Below, piece after piece: positions 24,201-35,584 of a stretch of 64,000 nucleotides of DNA. This DNA comes from Sequoia sempervirens (Eukaryota > Streptophyta > Pinopsida > Cupressales > Cupressaceae): positions 41,977,986 through 42,041,985 of the forward strand of contig VDFB02000003.1 in assembly GCA_007258455.2 (NCBI GenBank), read 5' to 3'. Under the pieces are notes generated by a model that did no database searches, was not told the origin of the DNA, and saw only the letters and a list, made by a program, of their open reading frames with translations. Each line of letters begins with the position of its first letter. Within the stretch, counting starts at the first letter, position 1. Position numbers and translations under genes: made by a program.

Positions 24201-25980
24201 ACTGGTGGCTTTACAAAACCACTTCTACAATAATTTTCCTTATGTCACATCTTATTGCATTTATAACACATAATGTTGTGCTCTGAAACAAATTTGTTCC
24301 TCTTCATCTTAGATCTGCACTCAATAGATTTATGACTAAAATTGTTGCAAGCATACCAATATCCATGAAAAGAAATAACATTGTTTCTTCGAGGCACAAA
24401 GGATCTTCTACTCATGTTATCATTCCTTCCTTATCTACCTCTACAATCAATAACCTTATGTCCAAAGTTATTGCAAGAAAAATAGTAACCTTGAAAATAT
24501 TGATTGAACCTAGTAGGAGCCTACTGCCTTGCAGATGGAGGACTTTTGAAACCTTTTTTTTTTGGACAGGTATGAATGCATCTTCTTTCTTGCCATCTTG
24601 ATCAATCTTTGTATCTCCAGAGGAATTCTTCTTAGACTCTTCAGTGTAGAATTTCTCCTCCTTTTTCTCAAACTTTGCATTTGATTTGGAGCTATTCAGA
24701 CTAGAATTTTCTCCTTTGTTAATTGGTTCTTTTTCTTTTTCAATTCATTTCTCAGAGTGACAACCTCCCCAAGATTTAATAATTCAACAACTTTGTTGTT
24801 GAACTTATCTTTCAAATCAAAGATCACACCTTCTACCACTTTTAGTTTAACTTAACATTCTTTACCTCCCTCTAATTTAGCTTTCATCTTGTCAGTTTCT
24901 TCCTTTGATTTTTCAAGCAAGCTCTCATATTTCTGATTTAGTGCCCTTACTTCATTCAGGTCTTCCAAAGCAGACCAAAAATTTCCTTCAAAACCTATTT
25001 CCCAATCATATAAATCAAAGTCCCAACCTTCAGGTTCCATTGATTATAGATCTGGATTAGAAGAAACATATCTTCATCACTTAAGGAGACAAACTCCTTA
25101 CATTTTTCAACATTACGCTTTCTATCATTAGCATTAAAGGCCATAAAGAGAGTTTCATCATTTGATTCATTCTCCTCATCTTCTAAGGAACCGTTGCTTT
25201 CCTTGGAATATAGACCCTTTTTAACCTTATCTATTTCATTACTATCCTTTATGAGGATATTTAGATGAAAAATGACCAATCCTTCCATAATTGAAACATT
25301 TGAAAGGTAATTTACCTTTGACTTTCCAATGCCTTTCTTCAATCTTCTCACAAAATTTGCTTCAACCTCATCAAATTCATAATTTTGATCAACAATTTCA
25401 TCTTCGATATTTTTGTTAGCTTTGTCAAATGCAACTTCCTTCTTTAGAACATCTTGATCAAACTCAATCATTTCAAAGGCAGTAAGAGCACCAAATATTT
25501 CATCAATTGAATACTAATCAAAGTCCTTGGACCCTTTAATGGCAAACACTTTATAGCTATAATATTTTGGGAGAGATCTCAAAACCTTCTTCAAAATTTC
25601 ATTCTCTTTTACTTCTCCACCAAGACTAGTGATGCCATAAACTACTTCATGCACCCAGAGCATATAACTTGCAAGATCTTCATCTTTTGTCATCTTTAGA
25701 GTCTCAAATCTACTTTTAAAGATTTGCATCTTGGATTTCTTCACTTTTATATCACCTTCATATATGTTGCTAAGCTTTCCCCATATATCTTTAGAAGAAC
25801 TGTAATTCATCACCTTCAAAATTTCTAAATCAACCAATCCACACAAGAGAGCATTCTTAGCTTTGGAATTGCACTCATATAACCTAATTTCAGCTGTATT
25901 TATTGGAGGAGTAGTAGGAGCAACATAACCATCTTTGATTTATTTCCACACACCAAAACTTAGAGTGTTTAGGTGTCCTT
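24201..25980 (-). pseudogene. Copia gag remnant with several zinc knuckles
   Basis: From the right, the minus strand reads GGFYGTNYAF and then the gag domain (25,514-25,846: NYSSSKDIWGKLSNIYEGD, MTKDEDLASYMLW, LRSLPKYY), typical of the plant copia UBN2-type gag. A first knuckle at 25,253-25,305 reads CFNYGRIGHFSSKYP, with two Cys changed to Tyr. An acidic, coiled-coil stretch follows (24,852-25,471). Then three more knuckle-like blocks appear: CNNFGHKVIDC (24,443-24,475), CNNFSHKSIEC (about 24,317-24,350) and CYKCNKM-stop-HKENYC (about 24,225-24,280). Gag packages the element RNA. Stops and frameshifts show it is dead. Confidence 0.85.
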
Positions 25981-26103
25981 CCATTCTCAGTTTCTAGAAA
26001 GCATAATTAGTCCCATAAAACCTAGAACCCTTGTATGAACCATCATGTGTCATTTTGGATCTTTGCCTCAAGTGGTCAAGCTTTCTTTAGAGGAAATTGG
26101 CTC

Positions 26104-26262
26104 TATTGCACAAATAATTTTCGTTGCACCAAAAGATCAACATATTAATGCCTGATACAACTGCCAGAGTTAATGAATCCATGAGAGGTGGTTAAACCAT
26201 GTCACAAACCCAAGCGTTGTGCTACACAACACAAGGAGACCAAGGGCACACACCTTGCAACA
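26104..26262 (-). repeat. 3' LTR of the TRIM
   Basis: 159 bases, ends TATTGCAC and TTGCAACA on the plus strand, followed by ATCTCCCCCC (the polypurine tract complement). Confidence 0.9.
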
Positions 26263-26319
26263 ATCTCCCCCCAACGCAAGTGAAGGGTTCAAATATGTGA
26301 CCCAAGCTCTAATACCAGT

Positions 26320-26478
26320 TGTTGCACAGATGATTGACATTGCACCAAAAGATCAACCTATTAATGCTTGATACAACTGCCAGAGTTAATGAATCCACGA
26401 GAGGCGATTAAGCCATGTCACAAACCCAAGCATTGTGTTGGATAGCATAAGGAGACCAAGGGCGCACACCTTGCAACA
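26320..26478 (-). repeat. 5' LTR of the TRIM
   Basis: 159 bases, ends TGTTGCACAG and TTGCAACA on the plus strand, equal in length to its partner. Confidence 0.9.
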
Positions 26479-26479
26479 A

Positions 26480-26491
26480 GCTATGATACCA
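26480..26491 (-). other. Damaged Met-tRNA PBS of the outer copia element
   Basis: On the minus strand TGGTATCATAGC follows the LTR end after five bases. It differs from the canonical TGGTATCAGAGC by one base, probably because the TRIM target duplication covers it. Confidence 0.75.
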
Positions 26492-26496
26492 ATTTT

Positions 26497-28602
26497 TGAA
26501 CACACTTGGGGACTGAGAGGGGGGAATGAATCAATCTACTCAAAAACTTAAGCCCTTCTAGAACTTGAACTTTTTAGCACTTAACCAAATCAAAACCCTT
26601 AAACAGAATAGTAGCATAGAAGGATATAGCAATATAAAGCTTCAACAACTTCAAAAATCAAAGATATAAAAATTCTAACTCTAATAAAATCAGAAGCAAT
26701 GATAAAAGAGATAAGAACACACATCCACAAGATGACACTAGATTTACATGGAAAACTCAATGAGGAAAAAACCATGGTGAGAGTTAACTCACAATATAAA
26801 GGCTCACTACCAAAAAGGACTTACAAGATATACAAAGGACTTGGTGAATTGAAGTTGACACAACTTTAGGGGCAAGATACAAGGACCCAATGAGATTCAC
26901 TATCTCAAATCAGGATACAAATATTTTATAAAGAATTACAATATTTTCCAACAATTCACTCCGCTAGCTGAGGCATTCAAGCACATCTGATCATTCCTCT
27001 TCACACTATAGCACTAACTCTACTAGATATTCAATGTATTCCACATTCACACTTCTTCGCACTTGCTCAGACTTTTATAATTCTTGCATTCAAAATTTTC
27101 TTGCATATGTATCCATTGCAAGACCTTAAAACATCAATTAGGTCACTTAGGAAAGAATACAAATAATAAATTCACCAAGTCAACCACAACAACGTACTGT
27201 GGTCCTATCCCAAGCATATAGAAGACCAAAAATAATCTTATTACATCTTCCAATGTGATCCAAAGTAATTCACACGCTGGTGCACATCAACCTAAGTTGG
27301 CATGAAGGAAACGTGTAGATAAAACATTAAGCACAAATCAGTCGGCCCAAAAACATACTTCTAATTGAATTTTCTCAAGGTGGTTCTAACCAAGATAGGT
27401 CAAGACCCAAATCTATTATAACACATCTTCAAATGTTGGTGCAAACCCCCAAGCATGCGACATAAGAAAAGGAACAAGCCCTGTCAGCCAGATATCCACA
27501 AATAACCCAAAAAGCCAACTCAAGATATAATGCAACACCAAAGAGACCAATCAACAATGTGCAGATCACATGGGGATGTTCCATGAACATCTAAAAACAC
27601 TTCTAGAAACATATTTCATATAGTCATGCCACTAGCAACCACCACAAACCAAACAAGAACAAAATACTTCATACTAGAAACACAAAATTCTCAATCATGA
27701 GGTATAACATTAACAAATCAACTTGTAGACCACTTCAACACATGAAATTGGAACTAAGATACTACAAAAACATTGAGAATACATTCACCAAGCCACAAGA
27801 GTAGAGACATCAATGCAGAGAAATGCAAAGCATTTTTTCGGACTAGTCCAAACAACCAACAATATTGCCAACCTTCTGCAATTCACAAAAATCTCCTCGG
27901 CAACACCGGTGACCTAGAAAGATAGGAGTGCAACATCCACATAACATAGACTTTGAATCCCAAACCGCAAGACCATATCTTCAACAACAGAGGAATGCAG
28001 AGCATTCTCCCAAATAGACTTCAAAGAAACTTCCTGCACCAAAAACACTTAAGCAACTTGTGGAGGCCAGAGCTTTCTTTCAGTAACACATGCTAAATTA
28101 GGAACATCGAGATAGAGCATAATACATACTATTGACCTTCAATAATATCTCTCCATAATCAACAACACCTCTAATCCTCATCTTAATAAACCATTATGAA
28201 GCCAAATCTGTTGATATCAACACTACTGAATATTGTCAACAATGACAATTGATGCCAAATAACTAACATAAAATAAGGCATGACATCCAACCATGAACTT
28301 CAGAAACATCATCATACAACAATGATAGCCCAAGCTGAATGTTGTCAACAATGACAACCAATGCGATCAATCTTCCTCACTTCTCAAGTGTAGATAATAA
28401 TGACAACCACAAACAATTCATCAAGTGTTGTCATTAGCCATTGACAACAAGCTCATTAACCACTACCACACATATAACAATATTAATCAAGTGTTGACAC
28501 CAAAGACAACCAAAAATCAATGTTGACATCAATGACAACCACTACCAACCATCTTACATAATTCTCCTCAAGTGTTGACATCAATGACAACAACTGCCAA
28601 CA
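26497..28602 (-). repeat. 5' LTR of the outer copia element
   Basis: The LTR is 2,106 bases, with plus-strand ends TGAACACAC and CTGCCAACA. The part 27,709-28,602 is shared with the broken 3' LTR. The part 26,497-27,708 has no partner in the window. Confidence 0.8.
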
Positions 28603-28609
28603 TGTCCAA

Positions 28610-31600
28610 CCTAGAAAAAAATATATGTAACAATGAAATGTAAAGAACAACCATAAATGCACATGATAAAGAATCTATCACATAAAATGCTCAACACACG
28701 TGGGAAAAATATTTGCAACGTTGAAAGGGAAAGAATAACTCTACAACATGACAATGGACCTTTAAACCCTTTTCATGAAAGCCTCAACCTTGACATACAA
28801 ATAACAATTGTACACATTGACACTTAGCTATCAAACCCTCATTATAAGATAATATTAAACCTCCAAACCCTTACTACAAAAAGCCCCAAACTTCCCTTCT
28901 AAACCAACCATCACTCTTAAGTTACAAAAAAAAAGTGTTTCAGAGCAACCATGCACAAAACAAAAAATACAATTATAAATACACGTAGAAAAACCTTTTT
29001 TCACAAAGACTTGAACAACATCTACTAAAAAAAACTAAAACTAAATACATATCACTATAATCACATAGCTTCAAGAAAATGCATCTTCTACTCACAATTC
29101 TAACCTCATGTGTAGCTCCACATGTTTGTATTCCCTTTGCGATTGTATCAACAACTATTTTTGTTTAATGTTTGAAGCTTAATTATCATTTTATACACTT
29201 ATTCTTCCTATTTTAGGTTAATTATTTGATTGTAGCATTGAGTTCCATAGTCACCATTCATAGTAAGATTAAAAATTATTTTAAAGGTAACCAACTTAGA
29301 GGAGTTTGTTAACACTTGTCAATGTATTTTTAATGGTTAACCTCAATGAGGATAGACAAATGAGAAAAAAATCAATTTCTTTACATCCTTGATCATCTAA
29401 AATATTATAGAGTGCAAGTTATATTATAACTCTTAAAATTGGGGTTATAAAAATTAGAAATTTTATAATTATGATAGACCCACAACTCATCCAACGCAAA
29501 TGTTCAAAATTTCCTAGCTAGTCATACATTTTCTACTAAGCAAATATAGATTTTATAAAAGAATAAAGAGATTTTAAAAAGTGAAAAATATTCTAAACAT
29601 TAATGTTGAACATCACTGAAATGATAAAGAGATGGTGGGTTTGACCTAGTAGAAGCTTGAAGTTAAAACACACACTAACAAGTCTAATAAAATACATAGC
29701 CTTGAAGAACATGATGTTAGAAGACAAGAAAATGTATACTTCAATCCCTATGCTACTCCTACTATTCATAAAAAGTTTGAAAATATGTCGCTCAAGGAAA
29801 AGGGGTTTCATGCAAATGTTGTTATCTCAACTTTAACAACACTAAATCAATGTAGCATTGAGGTTAGCGGTTAAGTAGAGAAGAAAAAATAGAAAAAGAA
29901 CAAGGAATGCTAGCCTAATGAAAACCATCATATTCTAATAAATTTATGAGAAAAATATATTTGGAGCTTAAAAAAGTAGCAGGAACTATAGATAAAGAGC
30001 AGTAATATCATTTTATTAAGAAAAAAAAGAACAAAACTCAAAATTAAGTTTACTATTTTTTTATTTGATTGAGCTTATTTAACTCTAGGACCAACAGTTA
30101 GTGATACCAATAAGTGCTAGAATTTTCCACTCAACAAATTGATTTAGCCTCAATCTAAAATTTATCAACCATATATGTTTTACTCTATGAGCAATAGTTA
30201 GTGATACCAAGAAGCTTTACAATTTTCCATTCAATATATTAATTAATCTTTGAGAAAACATAACCCTCTATGTAATGATATTACTTTTTTATTTTGTATA
30301 CTTTCATACATGTCCACAACATATTCAAAAGCTTCCTTTAGGTCACTGGTTAGAACTACAATATACCAATTTCAACCTTTGTAGCTATAAGCATTGGATG
30401 TATAAGTTCATTTGCAACTATATAGACAATACCATTGGAAATTTGACATGTTTATAATGATAATAAAATTTGATATTTTTAGAATATTAATATAATATTA
30501 GAATTTGCAATTTCTTGGCAACAAATTTTTGTGGAAGATAAATTTTATGGTAAGAATCACTTCACACAAAGACATGGAAAGAATAACTTTATAAAATGAC
30601 ATAAATTTTAAACATGAAATGGAAAGAAAAACTCTATAAAATGATAATAAACCTTCAAATCCTAAGTCTTAACCTGGGAAAAACTATTTGCAACAATGAC
30701 ATAGAAAAAAACACTATAAAATCATACTAAACCTTTAATCCCTAATGCTCAACCCAAAAAAATAATTTCAAACAATGAAATGCAAGTAAAAATTTGATAG
30801 AATGATAGTTGACCTTCCAACTCTTCTCATGCACATATGCAAACTTACCCTCCAAACCACCCACCCTTTTGTACCATAAAAACTAGAATTTGTGCGTTAC
30901 ACCAACCTATGCTTCCTACACAAAAATCACAACAAAAATCATAAATGCAAACAACAAAACCTATTTCAAACAGAGTGGTCAACACACACCTTTACAATAG
31001 TAAAATGGAAGGAACAATTATATAAAATGACATGACATGAAAAAAATAATCATATAAAATGACAATAAACCTTCAAACCCCATGCTCAACCTAAAAAAAT
31101 ATTTACAATAATGACATGTAAAGAACAACCATTAATACACACAACAAAACCTCTTTCATAGAGTGCTCAATGCAGGCCCAAAAAAATATTTGTAACACTA
31201 AAATGGAAAGAAAAACCTTATAACATGACAACAAACCCTCAAATATTCATCACATAAAGTTTAAATGGTGAAATGCAAACAACAATTGTATAAACTAACA
31301 ATAAAACATCAAACTCTCACCATGAAAAGCTCCAACCCTAAAATATAAAGTATAATTATATAAAATGATAATAAACCTTAAAACCTTCACTATACAAAGC
31401 CTCAAACATGCCCTCTAGATCAACCACCACTTGTGCAACATAAAAAATGAAATTTAAGCTCTCAAGAAACCACATAGAAAATAAAATACACAACCATATC
31501 TATAAACAAGATAGCATTTATCACAAAGTTAATGCTCTTATTGTAGCATTAAGTGTCATGATCATTTTTCATGATAATATATGTAACTAGATTCTAAAGG

Positions 31601-33255
31601 GAACCAACTTAGAGGAGTTTCAAAGCTCTTGGCACTATATTTTTAATGGCTAACCTCAATAATTATAAAAAAATTAGAAAATGATATATTTTCTTTGTAT
31701 GATCCTTAACCCTCTAAAATATTTATAAAGCATGATTATACTACAAATTAAAAACTCAGGGTTACAAAAATTAGATAGTCTATAGTAATAGAATTTTCTA
31801 TTGACGAATTCTAGATTTTACAAAATGGTGAAGACAATAAAAAGAGAAAAATATTCTAAACATATTATTAAAAGTCACCAAATGATAAAGAGGTGGGTTT
31901 AACCTGACATAAGGCCGAGGTTAAAAAATATGTTAAAAATTCCAAGAAAAATCATAATCTTGAAGAAGAGGATGTTGGAAGACAAGAAAAGGTAGACTTC
32001 AGTCTACATAACACACCTATTGTTTAGAACAAATTTGAAAACATGTTGAGGGAAAATGGATTTCATATAAATGCTAGTATATCAACTTTATCAACACTGA
32101 ATAAATGTAGCATAGAGATTAGTGGTTAAGGAGAGATGAAAAAAAATAAAAAAAGATAAAGAATATCAACCTAATAAAAAACTTGATGTGGTTCTAAGAA
32201 ATTTATGAGAAAAAAAAAGAATTTGGGGCTAAAAAAGTTACAAAACTATAGATGAAACAAAAATCTCATTTCATCAAGAATGAAACTCCAAAGTAAAAAA
32301 TTTAGTTTCTTAACCAATTGATTTCATTTAACTCTAGTACCAATAACTAGCAATACCAAGAAGCCTTGAAATTTTCCATTCAATATATCAATTTATCTTT
32401 GAGATAACATAACCTTATATGCAATTATGTTAAAGGGAACCAACTTAGAGGAATTTTTGAATGTTTGGTGTTGTATTTTTAATGGTTAACCTTGATGAGG
32501 ATAGGAAAATGAGAAAAGAAAACTATTTCTTTGCATCCTTTATCTTCTAAAATGTTTATAGAGCATGTGTTATATTGCAATCTAGGTTACAAAAATGAGA
32601 TGGTTTGTAGTTGTGACAAACCCACAACCCTTTCAATGCAAATGCTCCAAATTGCCCAACTAGTCATATATGTTCTATTAAGCAAGTTCAAATTTTACAA
32701 AAGGTTGAAGATGGTAAAAAGAGTGAGGAAAGTCACTCGAATAATAAATAGGAGGTGGGTTTGATATGACAAAAAAAACAAAGTTAAAAAATATTGTAAA
32801 AATTCCAAGAAAAATAAGTTCTAAAGAAGAGGATGATGGAAGATACGAAAAATGTACGTTAGAATTTTTTTCAACATATTGATTTATCTTCAATGTAAAC
32901 TTTATCAACCAATGTTATTTTACTCCAAGAACAATAATTAGTGATACCAAGAAGCCATATAATTTTTCATTCAACATATCAATTGATCTTTGAGGTGATA
33001 TAACCCTTTGTGCAACAATGCTATCAAAGGGAACCAATTTAAAGGAATTCTACAACACTTAGTGTTGTATTTTTAATGGTTAACCTCAACAAGGATAAAA
33101 AACAAGAAAATAAAATTGTTTCTTTACATCCTTCTTCCAATAAAAAATTAATAGAGCACAATTTATATTAAACAACTCTAAAAATTAGGATTAGAAAAAT
33201 GATATAGTTTGTTGTTATGATAGACTCACAACTCCTCCAATACAGATACTCCATA
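28610..33255. repeat. Old tandem repeat family, units about 2.3 kb (first block)
   Basis: Conserved landmarks recur in the same order. CCAACTTAGAGGAGTTT occurs at 29,290 and 31,604, with diverged copies at 32,437 and 33,029. TTTTAATGGTTAACCTC occurs about 40 bases after each. A CTAGTCATA block, an AAATGATAAAGAG block and a TTTAACTCTAGG / TTAGTGATACCAA pair follow. Landmark spacing between units one and two is 2,314 bases; later units are shortened. Between landmarks lie degenerate sub-repeats of about 75 bases (TATAAAATGA, AACCTTCAAACCC). No ORF of note. I cannot place it in a known family. Confidence 0.75.
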
Positions 33256-33440
33256 CTACCTGTTGTGCAGTTTTGCACACACGCCCCACTGAAAGTAGGG
33301 ACCCTCTTTTTGCTTTGACTTTTGGTGTCTTTTGGCCCCTTAATTTTATTGATTTGGTTGCTCTTGGAGGTCCTTAGATGTTCATCTTGCTTGCTCAAGT
33401 GATTTCCCCAGGTTGCACTTTGAAAAAACTAAGTTTTGAG

Positions 33441-33770
33441 CAAAATCCGGGTTTTTACCCCAATCCAGGATTTTTCGGTCCGTCCGGATTTTCCCGAATT
33501 CTGCTAAAAGTCTGGCTCTGTGCAAAAATCTGGGTTTTTACCCCAATCTGGGATTTTCCGGTCCGTCCGAATTTTCCCGAATTTTGCTCAAAGTTCGGCT
33601 CTATGCAAAAATCCAGGTTTTTAGTCCAGTCCGGGATTTTTCACTCCATCCGGATTTTCCCGATTTCCATGAAAATTTCGGATCCGAGCAAAGTTCGGGT
33701 TTTTGCCTGCGTTCGGGATTTTCCGCCCGACCCGGATTTTCCCGGTTTTTGTGAAAGTCATGCGAGAAGG
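33441..33770 (+). repeat. Four 83-base tandem units in the LTR
   Basis: Units start at about 33,441, 33,523, 33,606 and 33,689. Each holds a GGGTTTTT block, an ATCCGGGATTTT-like block and a CCGGATTTTCCCG block, giving partial dyad symmetry. The same array is at about 38,547-38,875 in the other LTR. Confidence 0.85.
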
Positions 33771-34317
33771 ATTCAACGCTGGAGTTCGGAGTTTTATGTC
33801 ATCCACAAAAATCCGATCCGACCGGATTTTTCCAGATTTTCTAGAAACTTTGAAATTTTTTTCGAAAATATTTTTTCAAAAATGGGAATTTTTTTTAAAT
33901 GCTCTTGAAAGTGAAAATTCTTGAAAAAAACATAAAATTTAAAAATAAAGTTTCCAAAAATGGAAAAAATTCGAAAATGGAAAGTTTTGTTTTAAAAATG
34001 TAAGTTTTTCTTAAAGGCCAAGATTTTATTCAAATTTAATTTGGACATGTGGGCTATTAATGATGATATCTATTTTTCAGGACTAAACAAATATTAAAAG
34101 GGGGACTTGCATATGGATTCATGCCAAAAGAGGGAGATCTGGAAATGTTCAATTTAAATTTTCAAAATGGGGCCTACATAGGAATCCGTGTCAAAACTGT
34201 TTACAGCTGGAGGGCTTTCTGAGGACACGTGAATCTGATCTTGCTGGAGGTCGTAGGCCGACATGGATAATATTCATGCATTTAATGCAAATCTTGTCCT
34301 ATTTTGAATTTCTTCTT

Positions 34318-34427
34318 GGCTGACCTGTTTTGGGTCCAGTTATTATTGTAAAATCTAATTAGGCCGACCTGTTTTGGGGCCAGTTATTATTGTAAAATCT
34401 AATTGGGCTGACATGTTTGGGGTTTTC
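34318..34427 (+). repeat. 44-base direct repeats upstream of the TATA box
   Basis: The block GGCYGACCTGTTTTGGG, then CCAGTTATTATTG and AAATCTAATT starts at 34,318 and 34,362. A partial third copy starts at 34,406 and ends at the TATA box. The position fits promoter or enhancer elements of the LTR. Confidence 0.8.
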
Positions 34428-34437
34428 TATAAATGGC
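34428..34437 (+). promoter_or_regulatory. TATA box of the novel-ORF element LTR
   Basis: CTATAAATGG, preceded by the 44-base repeats and followed about 30 bases later by a G-run and GTAGATAGATAG. Both LTRs keep it. Confidence 0.7.
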
Positions 34438-35360
34438 ATTTTTGCCTCATTTGTAAGGGGGGGTAGATAGATAGAATAGAGAACAGAGGAATGCACAGAT
34501 AGATACAAGCGAGTTTAGCAGTAGTTAGAGTTAGGAGTTAGCTTCTTTCGAGCAAATGCTGTAATAGAACATTGGAATTGTTGCTGGAGTTTGGTGATTT
34601 AATACAATTGAAGGCATTGTGATTTTCTGGTGATCTCTTTTGTGTTGACTTATCTTGCATGGTTCTTATGATTCAATCTTTCAGATTGCTCAAGGTTATT
34701 AGATTTAGATTTAAATCTGATTCAATAATGTTTATGATTTAATGTTTGAAGTGTTTGCAGCAATCCCTAGTCCATACTTTTTGCAGCTAGCTAATTGTTA
34801 GTTGCTTTGCAAAGTTAGCCTGGACCTTTATATTCATTGTGTTTGGTTCAATTGTGGAGATTTATTCATTTCAACTACAATTGGGTTGTCTTGGGTGAAT
34901 GTTCATGATTTGAAAATCTTTAAAACCTTAGAAGATTGCACTGTTTCTGTAGGATTGTAGATTTATCTTGATCAAGAAGAGATTGGTTTCGTGGGGATTG
35001 GTCCACCTCAAGTGTTTTATCATTTGCATTGTTAATCTTAGGAGTTAGAATAGAATAGAATCTCTCTAAACCCTTATCTCTTTTGCTGTTTATTTTGAAT
35101 CTGGGTTAGTTTTAGGATTGAAAGCATCACCATATTGTTGCATCTGATGAAAATTCACTTCCAGCATTGTTCATTTGTAAGACCCCTTGTGATTACCAAC
35201 ATTTTCACATATCATCTGAGTTGTTTATGCATTGTCATGACCTGACACTCAAGAGACCTTGGGGTGATTTTCAGCAATTTATTGTTGAAGATTATCTTTC
35301 AAGAGAGATAGAATATCATTTTCTGTCTAAGTTGTTGCTGTACAGAAAACACCATCAACA

Positions 35361-35378
35361 TATTGGCGCTAGAGGGAG
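35361..35378 (+). other. Putative primer binding site
   Basis: Directly after the 5' LTR comes TATTGGCGCTAGAGGGAG. The TTGGCGC start at this distance is usual for plant Ty3-type elements. I have not matched it to a particular tRNA. Confidence 0.5.
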
Positions 35379-35584
35379 GGCTGAACAAAGTGACATAGCT
35401 GGAAGATTGAATGAGCCTTTATGTTGAAAATCTAAGATATGGCAGATCTCAAAATCTAAAAATTCAAGTTATGAGTCAAGATGGAAGTCAAGATGGAAAA
35501 GCAGCGTTATGTTTTTCATAATGGAAACAGTCTTCAGATTGATTTTTTTCAGATCTGTAAGTCCTTGAATAGGAGGATAAATCA

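Larger units (their letters stand above)
26104..26478 (-). mobile_element. TRIM: miniature terminal-repeat retrotransposon
   Basis: This is a 375-base element with two 159-base LTRs (26,104-26,262 and 26,320-26,478; about 20 mismatches by eye) and an interior of only 57 bases. LTR ends are TGTTGCA and TGCAACA; the left copy's first G has become A. On the minus strand the PBS TGGTATTAGAGCT (26,305-26,317) lies two bases from the 5' LTR. The polypurine tract TTGGGGGGAGAT lies right before the 3' LTR. Flanks GGCTC and AGCTA are a plausible, diverged 5-bp target duplication. It has no coding capacity and needs enzymes from other elements. Confidence 0.93.
14217..28602 (-). mobile_element. Ty1/copia retrotransposon with two nested insertions
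   Basis: The element reads on the minus strand. Its 5' LTR is 26,497-28,602, followed by a damaged Met-tRNA PBS, gag remnants, an RT/RNase H end and a polypurine tract. The truncated 3' LTR is at 14,217-14,583 plus 21,829-22,412. The 3' LTR is split by another LTR element and the PBS region by a TRIM. Without these insertions it would be about 6.8 kb. Protease, integrase and most of RT are missing or unrecognisable. The 3' LTR lacks the part equivalent to 26,497-27,708, so no target duplication can be tested. Confidence 0.85.
33261..35360 (+). repeat. 5' LTR of the novel-ORF element
   Basis: The LTR is 2,100 bases with 5-base inverted ends TGTTG/CAACA. Inside are four tandem units of about 83 bases at the left, 44-base repeats just upstream of a TATA box, and a long region after the TATA box. 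Confidence 0.93.

Noticed and set aside
33378..33908. A 176-codon ORF (and its 168-codon counterpart at 38,505-39,011) with repeated GF and P residues
   Set aside because: It is the translation of the 83-base LTR array. The two LTR versions differ by frame changes, and there is no recognisable domain.
35167..35427. An 86-codon ORF across the 5' LTR end and the PBS, also open in the 3' LTR
   Set aside because: The two LTR copies differ mainly by amino-acid-changing substitutions, and the 3' copy runs into unrelated flank. No sign of selection.
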